Below, in pieces: positions 47,065 through 57,559 of a stretch of DNA of 64,000 bases. Made by a program: the position numbers and the translations under genes. Location of the stretch: positions 1 through 64,000 of the forward strand of contig NZ_JMDW01000011.1 of the NCBI RefSeq assembly GCF_000691525.1, given 5' to 3'. The DNA is from Mycolicibacterium neoaurum ATCC 25795. GTDB taxonomy: Bacteria > Actinomycetota > Actinomycetes > Mycobacteriales > Mycobacteriaceae. Within the stretch, counting starts at the first letter, position 1. The number at the start of each line of letters is the position of its first letter. Below the pieces are notes generated by a model. It did not search any database, was not told where the DNA came from, and saw nothing but the letters and a program-made list of their open reading frames with translations.

Positions 47065-48647
47065 GTCAGGTCGACCACTTCCAGTGTGGTGGCGCCGACC
47101 GCCGAGGCGATCGCGGCGCGCACATCCTCGGGCACATCGGTGTCCACTCGCAGCATGACGGTGGCGCTGTCGCCGCCGGCATCCTGGCTCATCTGCGCGG
47201 CCAGGATGTTGACCTCGGCGCCGCCGAGCAGCGTGCCGATCTTGCCGAGCGCCCCGGGCTGATCGGTGTAGTTGACGATCAGGTTGTAGCCCTCGGCACG
47301 CAGATCGAGGTTGCGGCCGTTGATCTGGACGATCTTCTCGACCAGCTGCGGACCCGACAGCGTGCCTGCCACATTGAGCGATCCGCCGTCGGCGTAGACC
47401 GCGCGCACATCGACGACACTGCGGTGGTTGGGGCTCTCGCTTGCCGTGCTGATCTCGGCTGTGACGCCCCGATCCTTGGCCAGCGCCGGCGCATTGACGA
47501 AGGTGACCTGCTCGTCGACCACGGCGGAGAACAGCCCGCGCAGCGCCGACAACCGCAGGATCTCGACATCCTCGGCGGCCAGTTCACCGCGCACCTGCAC
47601 CGACAGCGATACCGGTGCGGCATCGGAGAGCGAGCCGACCAGCAGGCCCAGCTTGCGCACCAGGTCCAGCCAGGGCGCGACCTCTTCGCCGACGGCTCCC
47701 CCGCCGACGTTGACGGCATCGGGTACGAACTCACCGGCCAAGGCCAACTTCACACTGGCGGCGACATCGGTGCCGGCGCGGTCCTGGGCCTCGGCGGTGG
47801 AGGCACCCAGGTGTGGAGTGACGACGACCTGCGGCAGCTCGAACAAGGGGCTGTCGGTGCACGGCTCGGTGGCGAACACGTCCAGGCCGGCCGCGCGCAC
47901 ATGCCCACTGGTGATGGCATCGGCCAGTGCCTGCTCGTCGATCAGGCCGCCGCGGGCGGCATTGACGATGATGACACCGGGCTTGGTCTTGGCCAGGTTC
48001 TCCTTGCCCAACAGACCGGCGGTCTCCTTGGTCTTGGGCAGGTGCACCGAGATGAAATCGGCGCGGCCGAGCAGTTCGTCGAGTCCGACCAGTTCGATGC
48101 CGATCTGGGCGGCACGAGCCGTCGAGACGTAGGGGTCATAGGCGATGACGTGGGTTCCGAAGGCCGCCAGCCGAGCGGCGACGAGCTGGCCGATGCGGCC
48201 GAGTCCGACCACGCCGACGGTCTTGCCGTAGATCTCGGTGCCCGAGAACGAGGAGCGCTTCCAGGTGTGCTCGCGAAGGGTGGCATCGGCAGCCGGGATC
48301 TGGCGGGCCGCCGAGAGCAGCAGCGCCAGCGCGTGTTCGGCGGCGCTGTGGATATTGGAGGTCGGAGCGTTGACGACCAGCACACCGCGGGCGGTGGCGG
48401 CCTCGACGTCGACATTGTCCAGGCCCACGCCGGCCCGGGCGACGATCTTGAGCTTGGGCGCGGCGGCCATGACCTCGGCGTCGACGGTGGTGGCCGAGCG
48501 CACCAGCAGCGCATCGGCATCGGCGATGGCTGCCAGCAGCTTCGGCCGGTCCGGACCGTCCACCCATCGAACCTCGACCTGGTCACCCAGGGCGGCGACG
48601 GTCGACTCGGCAAGCTTGTCGGCGATCAGTACAACGGGAAGACTCAC
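47061..48647 (-). CDS. serA: D-3-phosphoglycerate dehydrogenase
   Basis: The 528-residue enzyme has an N-terminal substrate/NAD domain ([21 protein letters not shown]), an intervening domain (about 320-450) and a C-terminal ACT domain for serine feedback. The length matches M. tuberculosis SerA1 exactly. It commits 3-phosphoglycerate to serine. GTG 48647 is preceded by TAGGCT and 8 nt, suggesting a leaderless start. leuB follows with a 4-bp overlap. Confidence 0.97.
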   Translation of the reverse strand: MSLPVVLIADKLAESTVAALGDQVEVRWVDGPDRPKLLAAIADADALLVRSATTVDAEVMAAAPKLKIVARAGVGLDNVDVEAATARGVLVVNAPTSNIHSAAEHALALLLSAARQIPAADATLREHTWKRSSFSGTEIYGKTVGVVGLGRIGQLVAARLAAFGTHVIAYDPYVSTARAAQIGIELVGLDELLGRADFISVHLPKTKETAGLLGKENLAKTKPGVIIVNAARGGLIDEQALADAITSGHVRAAGLDVFATEPCTDSPLFELPQVVVTPHLGASTAEAQDRAGTDVAASVKLALAGEFVPDAVNVGGGAVGEEVAPWLDLVRKLGLLVGSLSDAAPVSLSVQVRGELAAEDVEILRLSALRGLFSAVVDEQVTFVNAPALAKDRGVTAEISTASESPNHRSVVDVRAVYADGGSLNVAGTLSGPQLVEKIVQINGRNLDLRAEGYNLIVNYTDQPGALGKIGTLLGGAEVNILAAQMSQDAGGDSATVMLRVDTDVPEDVRAAIASAVGATTLEVVDLT

Positions 48648-48752
48648 GGCGCTACAGCCTAGTGCGTGCCCTCGGCGCCGAAGACGCCACGGTCGCCCGG
48701 CGCTACCACAGTCCCCAATGACGGGCACCGAAACGAGCAGACACACCGGGCG

Positions 48753-50201
48753 ATGTTGTCTACTGGTGGCGTGGACGTCACCGTCGTCGGAAGCGGCCCC
48801 AACGGGCTGACCGCAGCTGTCATCCTGGCCCGCGCCGGCCTGTCCGTGCGGGTCATCGAGGAGCAGTCGACTGCGGGCGGCGGCGCCCGCACGCTGCCCG
48901 ACCCCGAGTACTCCGGCGTCATGCACGACATCTGCTCGGCTGTGCATCCGCTGGCGCTGGCGTCGCCGTTCTTCGCCGCCTACGACCTACCGGCGCGCGG
49001 CGTCCGGTTGGCGGTGCCCGAGATCGCGTATGCCAATCCGCTCCCGGACGGACCCGCCGCGATCGGGTACCACGACATCGACCGCACCGCCGCCGAACTA
49101 TCCGACGGTGCCTCGTGGAAACGGCTGCTCGGTCCGCTGGCCGCCGACAGCGATGACGTGGTCGGGCTCATCCTGGGCGACAAGCGTTCCCTTCCACCCT
49201 CGATTCCCGCGGCGCTGAAGGTGGCGCCGCGACTGCTGCTGCAGGGCGGCCCGCTGTGGAACACCCTGCAGGGCGAAGATGCCCGAGCGCTGTTCACCGG
49301 TGTTGCGGCGCACACGATTTCACAGATGCCCTCGCTGGTCGCCGCGGGCGCCGGGCTGATGCTGGCCACCCTCGGGCACTCGGTGGGCTGGCCGATACCG
49401 GTCGGCGGATCCCAGGCGATCCCCGACGCGCTGATCGCCGATCTGCTGGACCACGGCGGGGAATTGATCCTCGGCGAGAAGGTCGCCACACCGCCGGGCG
49501 GAGTGGTCCTCTACGACACCGCGCCGACGGCTTTGTTGTCGATCTACGGCTCCGCGATGCCGCCGCGCTATGCAAAGGCGTTGCGGCGCTACACCTATGG
49601 TCCCGGTGTGGCGAAGGTGGACTTTGTGCTCTCCGGTGAGATCCCGTGGCGCGATCCGCGCCTGGCGCATGCCCCGACACTGCATCTTGGTGGCAGTCGC
49701 GCGCAGATGGCGCTTGCCGAGCGGGAGATCGCTGCCGGCCGGCACGCCGAGTGGCCGATGGTGCTCGCCGCGGTGCCGCATCTGGCCGATCCAGGCCGCA
49801 TCGATACACAGGGACGCCGACCACTGTGGGCGTATGCGCATGTGCCGTCGGGGTCCTCGGTCGACATGGCCGACGTCGTCACCGACATCTTCGAGCGCTT
49901 CGCCCCGGGGTTCCGCGACATCATCGTGGCGGTGCGCAGCGTGCCGGCTTCCGGGCTGGCCGATCACAACGCGAACCTGGTCGGCGGTGACATCGGAGTC
50001 GGCGGCAACAACATGCGCAGCGCGATCGCCGGGCCGACCCCGCGCTGGAATCCGTGGTCCACCCCCATTCCGAAGGCATACCTGTGCTCGTCGGCAGCCC
50101 CGCCGGGCGGCGGCGTCCACGGTATGGCCGGGTACTACGCGGCACGCACGGTGCTCAAGCGCGAGTTCGGCATCCGGGAGCTTCCGCCGCTGTCACCGTG
50201 A
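48753..50201 (+). CDS. FAD-dependent oxidoreductase of the phytoene desaturase type
   Basis: The protein has about 482 residues. It has a dinucleotide-binding N-terminus (VTVVGSGPNGLTAAVILARAGLSVRVIEE) and the C-terminal GVGGNNMRS and PPGGGVHGMAGYYAA region typical of the CrtI/NAD(P)-binding amine-oxidase-like family. It corresponds to Rv2997. ATG 48753 is used; GTG 48771 is an equally good start. The substrate is unknown, possibly a lipid or polyprenoid. Confidence 0.88.
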   Translation: MLSTGGVDVTVVGSGPNGLTAAVILARAGLSVRVIEEQSTAGGGARTLPDPEYSGVMHDICSAVHPLALASPFFAAYDLPARGVRLAVPEIAYANPLPDGPAAIGYHDIDRTAAELSDGASWKRLLGPLAADSDDVVGLILGDKRSLPPSIPAALKVAPRLLLQGGPLWNTLQGEDARALFTGVAAHTISQMPSLVAAGAGLMLATLGHSVGWPIPVGGSQAIPDALIADLLDHGGELILGEKVATPPGGVVLYDTAPTALLSIYGSAMPPRYAKALRRYTYGPGVAKVDFVLSGEIPWRDPRLAHAPTLHLGGSRAQMALAEREIAAGRHAEWPMVLAAVPHLADPGRIDTQGRRPLWAYAHVPSGSSVDMADVVTDIFERFAPGFRDIIVAVRSVPASGLADHNANLVGGDIGVGGNNMRSAIAGPTPRWNPWSTPIPKAYLCSSAAPPGGGVHGMAGYYAARTVLKREFGIRELPPLSP

Positions 50202-50235
50202 GTGAGACGCAACGCGCCCGGGTACACCGCCCTGC

Positions 50236-50451
50236 ATGAGCAAAGAGCTGAAAAAGGGTGACAAGGTGTCCTGGCAGAGCCACGGCAACACCGTGCCGGG
50301 CACCGTGGAAAAGAAGATCACCTCGGACACCGAGACGGCCGGCCGGACGGTACGTGCCAGCAAGGACGAGCCGCAGTACAAGGTGCGCAGCGACAAAACC
50401 GGTAAGGATGCTGTGCACAAGCCGGAATCGTTGAAGAAGCGGTCGTCGTGA
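50236..50451 (+). CDS. DUF2945 (Hva1/TUDOR-like) small protein
   Basis: The 71-residue basic protein has the DUF2945/Hva1 pattern: KGDKVSWQSHGNTVPGTV followed by YKVRSDKTGKDAVHKPE. This is a small SH3/TUDOR-like fold found in bacteria and fungi, with no settled function. It is the first gene of a three-gene cassette and its stop overlaps the next start by 4 bp. Confidence 0.88.
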   Translation: MSKELKKGDKVSWQSHGNTVPGTVEKKITSDTETAGRTVRASKDEPQYKVRSDKTGKDAVHKPESLKKRSS

Positions 50452-50873
50452 AATCGGTCGACGCGGCGCACGCCCGCCCCGAGGGTGCATCCGACGACAC
50501 CGTCGAAGCCGTCGGCAAGGTCTCCGAGGCATTGGAGTACGTGGAGCGGGCGCGCGGGCACCTCTACTCGTTCCACCAATTGATGGGCCATGCCGATCTG
50601 CTGCTCGGCGAGGCCGCCGACGCCCTGCGCGATGCCGGACACGTAGAGATCGCCGACCGCCTCGCCGAGGACATGGTCGGGCGAAATGTCCTGCAGGGGC
50701 GGTGGACGTTCCAGATCATGGAGGAATTCGACGACGACTACTGGTCGCTGCTGCGCGAACACGAGAAGCGCGTCCGCGACGAATTGATGGACGGTCGCCG
50801 GCATGTGTTCGAGGCGGAGATGAAGGAGAACCGGCGGACCAAGGGCCGCGACGGACACGAGGCCACCCCATGA
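50448..50873 (+). CDS. Conserved helical protein of unknown function
   Basis: The 141-residue protein is all-helical and highly charged, with the long helix RGHLYSFHQLMGHADLLLGEAADALR and a C-terminal charged tail. I do not recognise the family. The start is GTG 50448, in a 4-bp overlap with the DUF2945 gene, and its stop overlaps the DUF3140 gene by 4 bp. The tight coupling suggests a shared function with both neighbours. Confidence 0.75.
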   Translation: MKSVDAAHARPEGASDDTVEAVGKVSEALEYVERARGHLYSFHQLMGHADLLLGEAADALRDAGHVEIADRLAEDMVGRNVLQGRWTFQIMEEFDDDYWSLLREHEKRVRDELMDGRRHVFEAEMKENRRTKGRDGHEATP

Positions 50874-51202
50874 GCGACGACAACGAGAGCACCTACAAGG
50901 AGTTCAAGGATGTCGTGAACATGACGGCCACCGAGCTGGAGAAGTGGCTGAAATCCGATGACTCCAAGGATGTCGGGCAGAAGAAGGACGGCGGTGAATC
51001 GACCGGGCACGAGAGCGGACGCCACATCGTCTCGATACTCAAGGCCAAGAAGTCCGACCTGTCCGATGACGACTACAAGCACATGCGCAAGGTCGTCGGC
51101 TACTGCCGCCGCCATCTGGCGCAACGGCCCAAGGACGATGTCGAGGACAGTGCCTGGCGGTACTCGTTGATGAATTGGGGACACGACCCGGTCAAGAAAT
51201 GA
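50870..51202 (+). CDS. DUF3140 family protein
   Basis: The 110-residue acidic/basic protein resembles DUF3140: EFKDVVNMTATELEKWL, then SGRHIVSILKAKKSDLSDDDYKHMRKVVGYCRRHLAQRP. ATG 50870 overlaps the upstream stop (ATGA). Fungal and bacterial relatives often occur next to DUF2945 genes, as here. The function is unknown; stress or DNA-associated roles are only guesses. Confidence 0.85.
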   Translation: MSDDNESTYKEFKDVVNMTATELEKWLKSDDSKDVGQKKDGGESTGHESGRHIVSILKAKKSDLSDDDYKHMRKVVGYCRRHLAQRPKDDVEDSAWRYSLMNWGHDPVKK

Positions 51203-51249
51203 TTTGTGGCGTCTCACCCGTGATGGTTACGGGTGAGACGCCACAAATC
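51201..51249. terminator. 21-bp perfect stem-loop between DUF3140 and ilvC
   Basis: Positions 51201-51221 and 51229-51249 are perfect reverse complements (arm begins GATTTGTGGCGTCTCACCC) with a 7-nt loop. The first arm overlaps the stop of the DUF3140 gene. No T-run is present. It sits between convergent genes. Confidence 0.7.
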
Positions 51250-51258
51250 GCAGTGAAA

Positions 51259-52308
<1,050 letters not shown>

Positions 52309-52815
52309 CTATTTGGCAGTACCGATGCCGCGCGGCCCACGCGCCAGCGACACGATCCCGGACTGCACGATCTCCCGGATCCCGTACGGTTCGAGCACTC
52401 GCAGGAACGCTTCGAGCTTCTCCGGGGTACCGGTGGCCTCGATGGTCAGTGACTCGGTGGACACGTCCACCACTTTGGCCCGGAATAGATTAACCGCTTC
52501 GATAACCTGGCTGCGGGTGGCCGCATCGGTGCGCACCTTGATCAGCGCCAGCTCGCGGGAGACCGACTGCTCCTCGTCCTGCTCGACGATCTTGATCACG
52601 TTGATCAGCTTGTTCAGCTGCTTGGTGACCTGCTCGAGCGGGAAGTCCTCGACCTGCACGACGATCGTCATCCGGGACAGGTGCTTCTGCTCGGTCGCGC
52701 CGACGGCCAGACTCTGGATGTTGAAGCCACGCCGGGAGAACAGCGAGGCAACGCGGGCAAGCACACCGGGCTTGTCCTCGACGAGCACCGACAGGGTGTG
52801 GGTGGAGGTCGTCAT
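52309..52815 (-). CDS. ilvN: Acetolactate synthase small (regulatory) subunit
   Basis: The 168-residue protein has an N-terminal ACT domain (HTLSVLVEDKPGVLARVASLFSRRGFNIQSLAVG) and a C-terminal regulatory domain. It binds valine and gives feedback control of IlvB. Its ATG overlaps the ilvB stop by one base, so the two are coupled. Confidence 0.97.
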   Translation of the reverse strand: MTTSTHTLSVLVEDKPGVLARVASLFSRRGFNIQSLAVGATEQKHLSRMTIVVQVEDFPLEQVTKQLNKLINVIKIVEQDEEQSVSRELALIKVRTDAATRSQVIEAVNLFRAKVVDVSTESLTIEATGTPEKLEAFLRVLEPYGIREIVQSGIVSLARGPRGIGTAK

Positions 52816-54665
52816 CAGGCGTGTCCTTCTTCGGAATCGAACAGCGGACGGATGCCGCGTGCGGCCTGGATCTCGTCATTGCTGGTGCCTGCGGCGACCA
52901 TCGGCCACACCTGGGCATCGGCTCCGACGATGAAGTCGATCACCACCGGACGGTCGTTGATCTCACGAGCCTGCTGGATCACCGACTCGACGTCTTCGGC
53001 TCGCTCACAACGCAATCCGACGCATCCGAGCGCCTCGGCGAGCTTGACGAAATCTGGGATGCGGCGCGAGTGCGTCGCCAGATCGGTCTGGCTGTACCGC
53101 TCCTCGTAGAACAGCGTCTGCCACTGCCGCACCATGCCCAGATTGCCGTTGTTGATCAACGCCACCTTGATGGGTGCACCCTCGATGGCACACGTCGCCA
53201 GCTCCTGGTTGGTCATCTGGAAGCAGCCGTCACCGTCGATCGCCCAGACCTCGGCCTCGGGACGACCGAACTTTGCGCCCATGGCCGCGGGCACCGAGTA
53301 GCCCATGGTGCCCAGGCCACCGGAGTTCAGCCACGTCTTCGGGTTCTCGTACTTGACGAACTGCGCCGCCCACATCTGGTGCTGCCCGACGCCGGCGACG
53401 TAGACAGCCTCGGGCCCGGCCAGCTGGCCCAGCTTCTCGATGACGTACTCGGGGCTCAGGCTGCCGTCGCTCTGCGGACCGTAGCTCAGCGGGTAGGTCG
53501 CCTTGATGCTCGACAGGTACTCCCACCAGTTGTCCAGCTTCAGCGATGCGGCGTTGGTGCCCTCGCGGCGCAGCACGTCGAGCAGATCGTTGATGACATG
53601 GCGCACGTCGCCGACGATCGGCACATCAGCGTGCCGGTTCTTACCGATCTCGGCCGGGTCGATATCGGCATGGATCACCTTGGCGTCGGGCGCGAACGAG
53701 TCCAACTTGCCGGTCACCCGGTCATCGAAACGGGTGCCCAGCGCGATGAGCAGATCGCTCTTCTGCAGCGCCGCCACCGCGGACACCGACCCGTGCATAC
53801 CCGGCATGCCCATGTGCTGGGGGTGGCTGTCCGGGAACGCCCCGCGCGCCATCAGCGTGGTGACCACCGGGATTCCGGTCAGCTCGGCCAGTTCCAGCAG
53901 TTCGTCGGTCGCCTCGCCGCGGATCACGCCGCCGCCGACGTAGAGCACCGGCTTGCGGGCCTCGGCGATCAGTTTGGCGGCCTCGCGCACCTGGCGGCTG
54001 TGCGGCTTGGTGTTCGGCTTGTAACCGGGAAGATCCATCACCGGCGGCCAGGCAAACGTGCACTGACCCTGCAGGATGTCCTTCGGCACGTCGACGAGCA
54101 CCGCGCCGGGACGGCCGGACTGCGCGATGTGGAAGGCCTCCGCGATGACACGCGGGATCTCGTCACCGTCGCGCACCAGGAAGTTGTGCTTGGTGATCGG
54201 CATCGTCATGCCGGTGATATCGGCTTCCTGGAAGGCGTCGGTGCCGATCAGGCTACGACCGACCTGACCGGTGATGGCCACCACCGGGATCGAGTCCATC
54301 TGCGCGTCGGCCAGCGGGGTGACCAGGTTGGTCGCGCCCGGGCCCGAGGTCGCCATCATGACGCCGACCTTGCCGGTGGCGTGCGCGTAGCCGCTGGCGG
54401 CATGCCCGGCGCCCTGTTCGTGGCGCACCAGCACATGGCGCAGCTTCACCGAGTCATAGAGCGGGTCGTAGACCGGGAGCACCGCACCACCGGGGATACC
54501 GAAGATCACCTCGACACCGATCTCCTCGAGCGACCGCACGACGGACTGCGCACCGGTCATCTGCTCGGGGGCAACAACATTGGCCTTCTGCTCCGCCTTG
54601 GTCGAGGCTTTGACGCCATTGGTGCGCTGCGTCTGCTCCGGCGGTCGCGTGGTGGGTGCGCTCAC
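52815..54665 (-). CDS. ilvB: Acetolactate synthase large subunit
   Basis: The 616-residue ThDP/FAD enzyme has the catalytic Glu in [18 protein letters not shown] and the ThDP motif from [19 protein letters not shown] to NNGNLGM. It condenses pyruvate into acetolactate in Ile/Val/Leu synthesis. GTG 54665 follows AGAGGA. A leader peptide and attenuator lie upstream. It corresponds to ilvB1 (Rv3003c). Confidence 0.98.
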   Translation of the reverse strand: MSAPTTRPPEQTQRTNGVKASTKAEQKANVVAPEQMTGAQSVVRSLEEIGVEVIFGIPGGAVLPVYDPLYDSVKLRHVLVRHEQGAGHAASGYAHATGKVGVMMATSGPGATNLVTPLADAQMDSIPVVAITGQVGRSLIGTDAFQEADITGMTMPITKHNFLVRDGDEIPRVIAEAFHIAQSGRPGAVLVDVPKDILQGQCTFAWPPVMDLPGYKPNTKPHSRQVREAAKLIAEARKPVLYVGGGVIRGEATDELLELAELTGIPVVTTLMARGAFPDSHPQHMGMPGMHGSVSAVAALQKSDLLIALGTRFDDRVTGKLDSFAPDAKVIHADIDPAEIGKNRHADVPIVGDVRHVINDLLDVLRREGTNAASLKLDNWWEYLSSIKATYPLSYGPQSDGSLSPEYVIEKLGQLAGPEAVYVAGVGQHQMWAAQFVKYENPKTWLNSGGLGTMGYSVPAAMGAKFGRPEAEVWAIDGDGCFQMTNQELATCAIEGAPIKVALINNGNLGMVRQWQTLFYEERYSQTDLATHSRRIPDFVKLAEALGCVGLRCERAEDVESVIQQAREINDRPVVIDFIVGADAQVWPMVAAGTSNDEIQAARGIRPLFDSEEGHA

Positions 54666-54728
54666 TTTTTCCTCTGTGGTTCTGGTTGATACGGCTGGTG
54701 GTGGGAAGGTGTTTTGTCCTGTGACAGC

Positions 54729-54763
54729 AAAAAACCCCCGTCAGCGGAGTCCGCTGTACGAGG
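54729..54763 (-). terminator. Attenuator terminator of ilvBNC
   Basis: Read on the reverse strand, CCCTC and CAGCGG pair with CCGCTG and GGGGG (internal loop, 3-nt apex) and are followed by six T (54729-54734). It lies 63 bp upstream of the ilvB start and 22 bp after the leader-peptide stop. Its position ahead of the structural genes makes it an attenuator rather than an end terminator. Confidence 0.85.
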
Positions 54764-54827
54764 GTTGGCGCGTCGATGCTGTTGGCTAAGCCCGGCAGAG
54801 AGCTAGCGCGGCATCAACGCGCCAACC
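54763..54827 (-). promoter_or_regulatory. 17-bp leader hairpin competing with the ilv attenuator
   Basis: The reverse-strand arm beginning GGTTGGCGCGTTG (54811-54827) pairs over 17 bp, one G-U, with the arm beginning GCATCGACGCG (54763-54779). The first arm lies within codons 11-16 of the leader peptide, just after its Leu-Val-Val-Ile run. The second arm abuts the terminator, so ribosome position can decide which structure forms. Confidence 0.7.
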
Positions 54828-54857
54828 AATTACTACGAGCTCGTCCGGGTTGTACAT
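54786..54857 (-). CDS. ilvBNC leader peptide
   Basis: A 23-codon reading frame starts at ATG 54857 and ends with TAG (54786-54788). It encodes MYNPDELVVIGW and onward, with Leu-Val-Val-Ile at codons 7-10 plus Val14, Leu18 and Leu20, so 7 of 23 residues are branched-chain. It begins 8 nt after a TACCGT -10 hexamer and is probably translated from a leaderless or very short 5' end. Low Val/Ile/Leu-tRNA would stall the ribosome at codons 7-10 and prevent attenuation. Confidence 0.82.
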   Translation of the reverse strand: MYNPDELVVIGWRVDAALALCRA

Positions 54858-54865
54858 AAGCTGCG

Positions 54866-54895
54866 ACGGTAGTCCCCGCACTGCTCAAAGGTCAA
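54866..54895 (-). promoter_or_regulatory. ilvBNC promoter
   Basis: On the reverse strand TTGACC (54890-54895), an 18-bp spacer and TACCGT (54866-54871) form a good sigma-A promoter. The predicted start falls at or just before the leader-peptide ATG at 54857. Confidence 0.75.
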
Positions 54896-54947
54896 ATTGC
54901 CCCCGCGCCCAGCGGGCGGCACCGAGGTCGATGCGAGAATGTGCGAC

Positions 54948-55328
54948 GTGAATCAGCCCGCCCCGCTCGTCATCCGTATCTCGCCGATGGCCCATATCGC
55001 CGTCGGTTTCATGACGCTGGGAATCTTCGCGCTGATCTACGCCCTGCCCAGCTGGAGCTGGGTGCTGATCGCGGTTCCGGTGCTCGCTTCGGCGGTGATC
55101 GCGCGGTACCGGACCGTGGCCGACCGCGACAAGGTGACCGCCCGGACCATGCTGCGCAGCACCACGGTGCCGTGGACCGATATCGAAGGCCTGCGGTTCA
55201 CCCGCTCGTCCTGGGCCAAGGCGCGACTGACAGATGGCAGCGAAATCACGCTGCCCGCCGTCACATTCGCGACGCTACCGCTGCTGACCGCGGCCAGCGA
55301 CGGCCGCGTTCCCAACCCCTACCAGTAG
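54948..55328 (+). CDS. cfp6: PH-domain small membrane protein (Cfp6-like)
   Basis: The 126-residue protein has two N-terminal hydrophobic segments (AHIAVGFMTLGIFALIYALP and the next) and a C-terminal PH-like domain (DIEGLRFTRSSWAKARLTDG, LPAVTFATLPLLTAASDGRVPNPY). It matches M. tuberculosis Cfp6 (Rv3004) in the C-terminal part and position. GTG 54948 is chosen; GAGAAT lies 7 nt upstream, so it may be leaderless. The function is unknown. Confidence 0.85.
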   Translation: MNQPAPLVIRISPMAHIAVGFMTLGIFALIYALPSWSWVLIAVPVLASAVIARYRTVADRDKVTARTMLRSTTVPWTDIEGLRFTRSSWAKARLTDGSEITLPAVTFATLPLLTAASDGRVPNPYQ

Positions 55329-55341
55329 GTCTCGACCTCCT

Positions 55342-55403
55342 CGCGAACAGACGCGTGTACCCCCGAAAAGATCCACTTTCGGGGGTACACGCGTCTGTTC
55401 GCG
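55342..55403. terminator. 27-bp perfect stem-loop between cfp6 and doxX
   Basis: Positions 55342-55368 and 55377-55403 are perfect reverse complements, arm beginning CGCGAACAGACGCGTGTACC, with an 8-nt loop. It lies in the gap between convergent genes; no T-run follows. This is the longest perfect stem in the window. Confidence 0.7.
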
Positions 55404-55412
55404 GAGGGAAGA

Positions 55413-56234
55413 TCAGGCCAGCGGGTTGGCGCCGTTGAGCAGCACCCACATGCCGATGCCGAGTCCCACGCCCAGCAACAGCGCCAGGAACGACCCGACG
55501 AAGGGGCGTCGAGCCCACCCGCGTCCGGCGTCGAAACCGTAGCGGCCCGGTCCGGTCAGCGTCAGTGCGGCCGCGAGCAGCACCAGCACCACCTGATGCT
55601 CAAGACCGGTTGCGGTCACGTAGTCGGCGAAGCCGACGTTCTGCTGCGCCGCGATCGAGGCCAGCAGGGCGTTGACGAGGTAGGCCAGCGCAGCGGCGGC
55701 CGCCAGCGGTGTGAACAGCCCCAGCACCAGCAGCAAGCCGGCGCCGATCTGTGCACCGGCTCCGACATAGGTGAGCACCCCGGCGTGCTGGTACCCCAGC
55801 TCCGAAAGCGATCCTTCGAAGCCTCCCAGGCCCGAACCGCCCCACCAGCCGAACGCCTTCTGCAGGCCGTGCACGATCATCAGTGCGCCCAGGCCCAACC
55901 GCAGCACCAGCAGCCCCAGGTCGAGGGTGCCGCGCCGACCCGCGATGCGGATCTGCTGTTCGGCGTCGTGCGGGCCGATCTCGGTCGGGACCGCCGGGGC
56001 GGTGGCGTAGGGGTTGGGCGCGGCCGGCGACACATAGGGAAGCGGCTCGGGATCGTTGAGCAGCGCAAAGCCGGACTGGTCCGCCTTGGCCCCGCCGTCG
56101 GTGTCATAGCGCGGAATGGCGGTGGTCTCGAAATCGCCCCCGTAGGTCGACGAGGGAAGATCGTCTTCGGGGTCGACCAACTGCGCCGACGCGGGCCGTT
56201 GCCAGTCGGTCATGTTCTGCGGTTCAGCGGTCAC
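55413..56234 (-). CDS. DoxX-family membrane protein
   Basis: The 273-residue protein has a hydrophilic N-terminus (about 100 residues) and a DoxX domain with four helices (LDLGLLVLRLGLGALMIVHGLQKAF and following). It corresponds to Rv3005c, which M. tuberculosis uses with SodA and SseA in a membrane redox complex; whether this one does is inferred. GTG 56234 is chosen because TACGCT lies 7 nt upstream; ATG 56216 is possible. Confidence 0.87.
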   Translation of the reverse strand: MTAEPQNMTDWQRPASAQLVDPEDDLPSSTYGGDFETTAIPRYDTDGGAKADQSGFALLNDPEPLPYVSPAAPNPYATAPAVPTEIGPHDAEQQIRIAGRRGTLDLGLLVLRLGLGALMIVHGLQKAFGWWGGSGLGGFEGSLSELGYQHAGVLTYVGAGAQIGAGLLLVLGLFTPLAAAAALAYLVNALLASIAAQQNVGFADYVTATGLEHQVVLVLLAAALTLTGPGRYGFDAGRGWARRPFVGSFLALLLGVGLGIGMWVLLNGANPLA

Positions 56235-56416
56235 GAAAACAAGCGTAGGGGCAAGTTGCTGCAGAACCACGGATTGGCGCGGTCCGCCACGTACCTTATC
56301 TGCACTGTTGCCGAGTTGTGATACTCCAGGTCGCGCGTGCTCGGCGAATCCGCGCTGGAGTACGGACACACCCGGCATTGGACCGACCTTCGTGGCGCGC
56401 ACCGCGCGACGATCCG

Positions 56417-56429
56417 TAACCTTGCCAGC
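56417..56429 (+). promoter_or_regulatory. lppZ leaderless -10 element
   Basis: TAACCT (56417-56422) precedes the ATG at 56430 by 7 nt and no Shine-Dalgarno is present. Confidence 0.45.
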
Positions 56430-57548
56430 ATGACATTGGGCGGACCGACGCGGATTGCCGCGGTGCTGTGCGCGGTGCTGCTGGCGGGTTCAGGATGCGC
56501 GCGGTTCGACAACGCACAGTCCCAGCCGTTCACCACCGAACCTCAGATGGCACCGCCACCCCAGACCAAGCCGGAGCCACCGCCGCCGCTGCCGGGCACC
56601 CCGTTCCCCAAGGCCTGCCCGGCGCCCGGTGTGATGCAGGGCTGCCTGGAGAGCACCAGCGGCCTGATCATGGGTGGCGACAGCCAGTCGGCGCTGGTCG
56701 CCGAGCGCACCACCGGCGTCGTCAAAGAGGTCTCGACGAAGGCCGAGCCGGTGGTCAAACTGACCATCCCGGTCGACCCGGCCGGTGACGGCGGGCTGCT
56801 CGACATCATCAAGTCGCCGACCTACGCCCAGGATCGCCTGATGTACGCCTATGTCAGCACCCCGACCGACAACCGGGTGATCCGCATCGCCGACGGCGAC
56901 ATCCCGAAGCCGATCCTGACCGGCATCCCCAAGGGTGCGGTCGGTAATGCCGGCGCGCTCAAGTTCACCAGCCCGACCACGCTGTTGGTGCTCACCGGTG
57001 ACGCCGGCAACCCCGCCCAGGCGGCGGATCCCGCATCGCTGGCCGGCAAGGTCCTGCGCATCGAACAGCCGACGACGGTCAACCAGGCTCCGACGACCAC
57101 CGCCCTGTCGGGTATGGGTTCCGGCGGCGGCATGTGTGTCGACCCGTCGGACGGGGCGCTCTACGTCACCGATCGCACCCCGTCGGCCGACCGGATGCAG
57201 AAGATCACCAAGGACTCGGTGGTGTCGACGGTCTGGACGTGGCCGGACCGACCCGGTGTCGCCGGCTGCGCTGCGCTGGACGGCACCGTGCTGGTCAACC
57301 TGGTCAACACCAAGCAGACCGTCGCGCTGCGGCTGGCACCCGAAACCGGTGCGGTCACCGGCGAACCGGAGGTGGTCCGGCAGGATCAACACGGTCATGC
57401 CTGGGCACTGGCGGTCTCCCCCGACGGCAACATCTGGGGCGCCACGGTCAACAAGACGTCCGGCGACGCCGAGAAACTCGACGATGTCGTCTTCCCGCTC
57501 TTCCCGTCCGGCGGCGGCTTCCCCCGCCAGAACGCGGACAAGACGTAG
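56430..57548 (+). CDS. lppZ: Lipoprotein LppZ, sorbosone-dehydrogenase-like beta-propeller
   Basis: The 372-residue lipoprotein has the lipobox LLAGSGC, a Pro-rich stretch and a beta-propeller-like body with repeated strands (for example ALYVTDR and GHAWALAVSPDGNIWG). It matches M. tuberculosis LppZ (Rv3006) in length and place. ATG 56430 is chosen over the longer frame because TAACCT lies 7 nt upstream. The function is unknown; it is exported and anchored to the cell membrane. Confidence 0.9.
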   Translation: MTLGGPTRIAAVLCAVLLAGSGCARFDNAQSQPFTTEPQMAPPPQTKPEPPPPLPGTPFPKACPAPGVMQGCLESTSGLIMGGDSQSALVAERTTGVVKEVSTKAEPVVKLTIPVDPAGDGGLLDIIKSPTYAQDRLMYAYVSTPTDNRVIRIADGDIPKPILTGIPKGAVGNAGALKFTSPTTLLVLTGDAGNPAQAADPASLAGKVLRIEQPTTVNQAPTTTALSGMGSGGGMCVDPSDGALYVTDRTPSADRMQKITKDSVVSTVWTWPDRPGVAGCAALDGTVLVNLVNTKQTVALRLAPETGAVTGEPEVVRQDQHGHAWALAVSPDGNIWGATVNKTSGDAEKLDDVVFPLFPSGGGFPRQNADKT

Positions 57549-57559
57549 CGGACAATATG

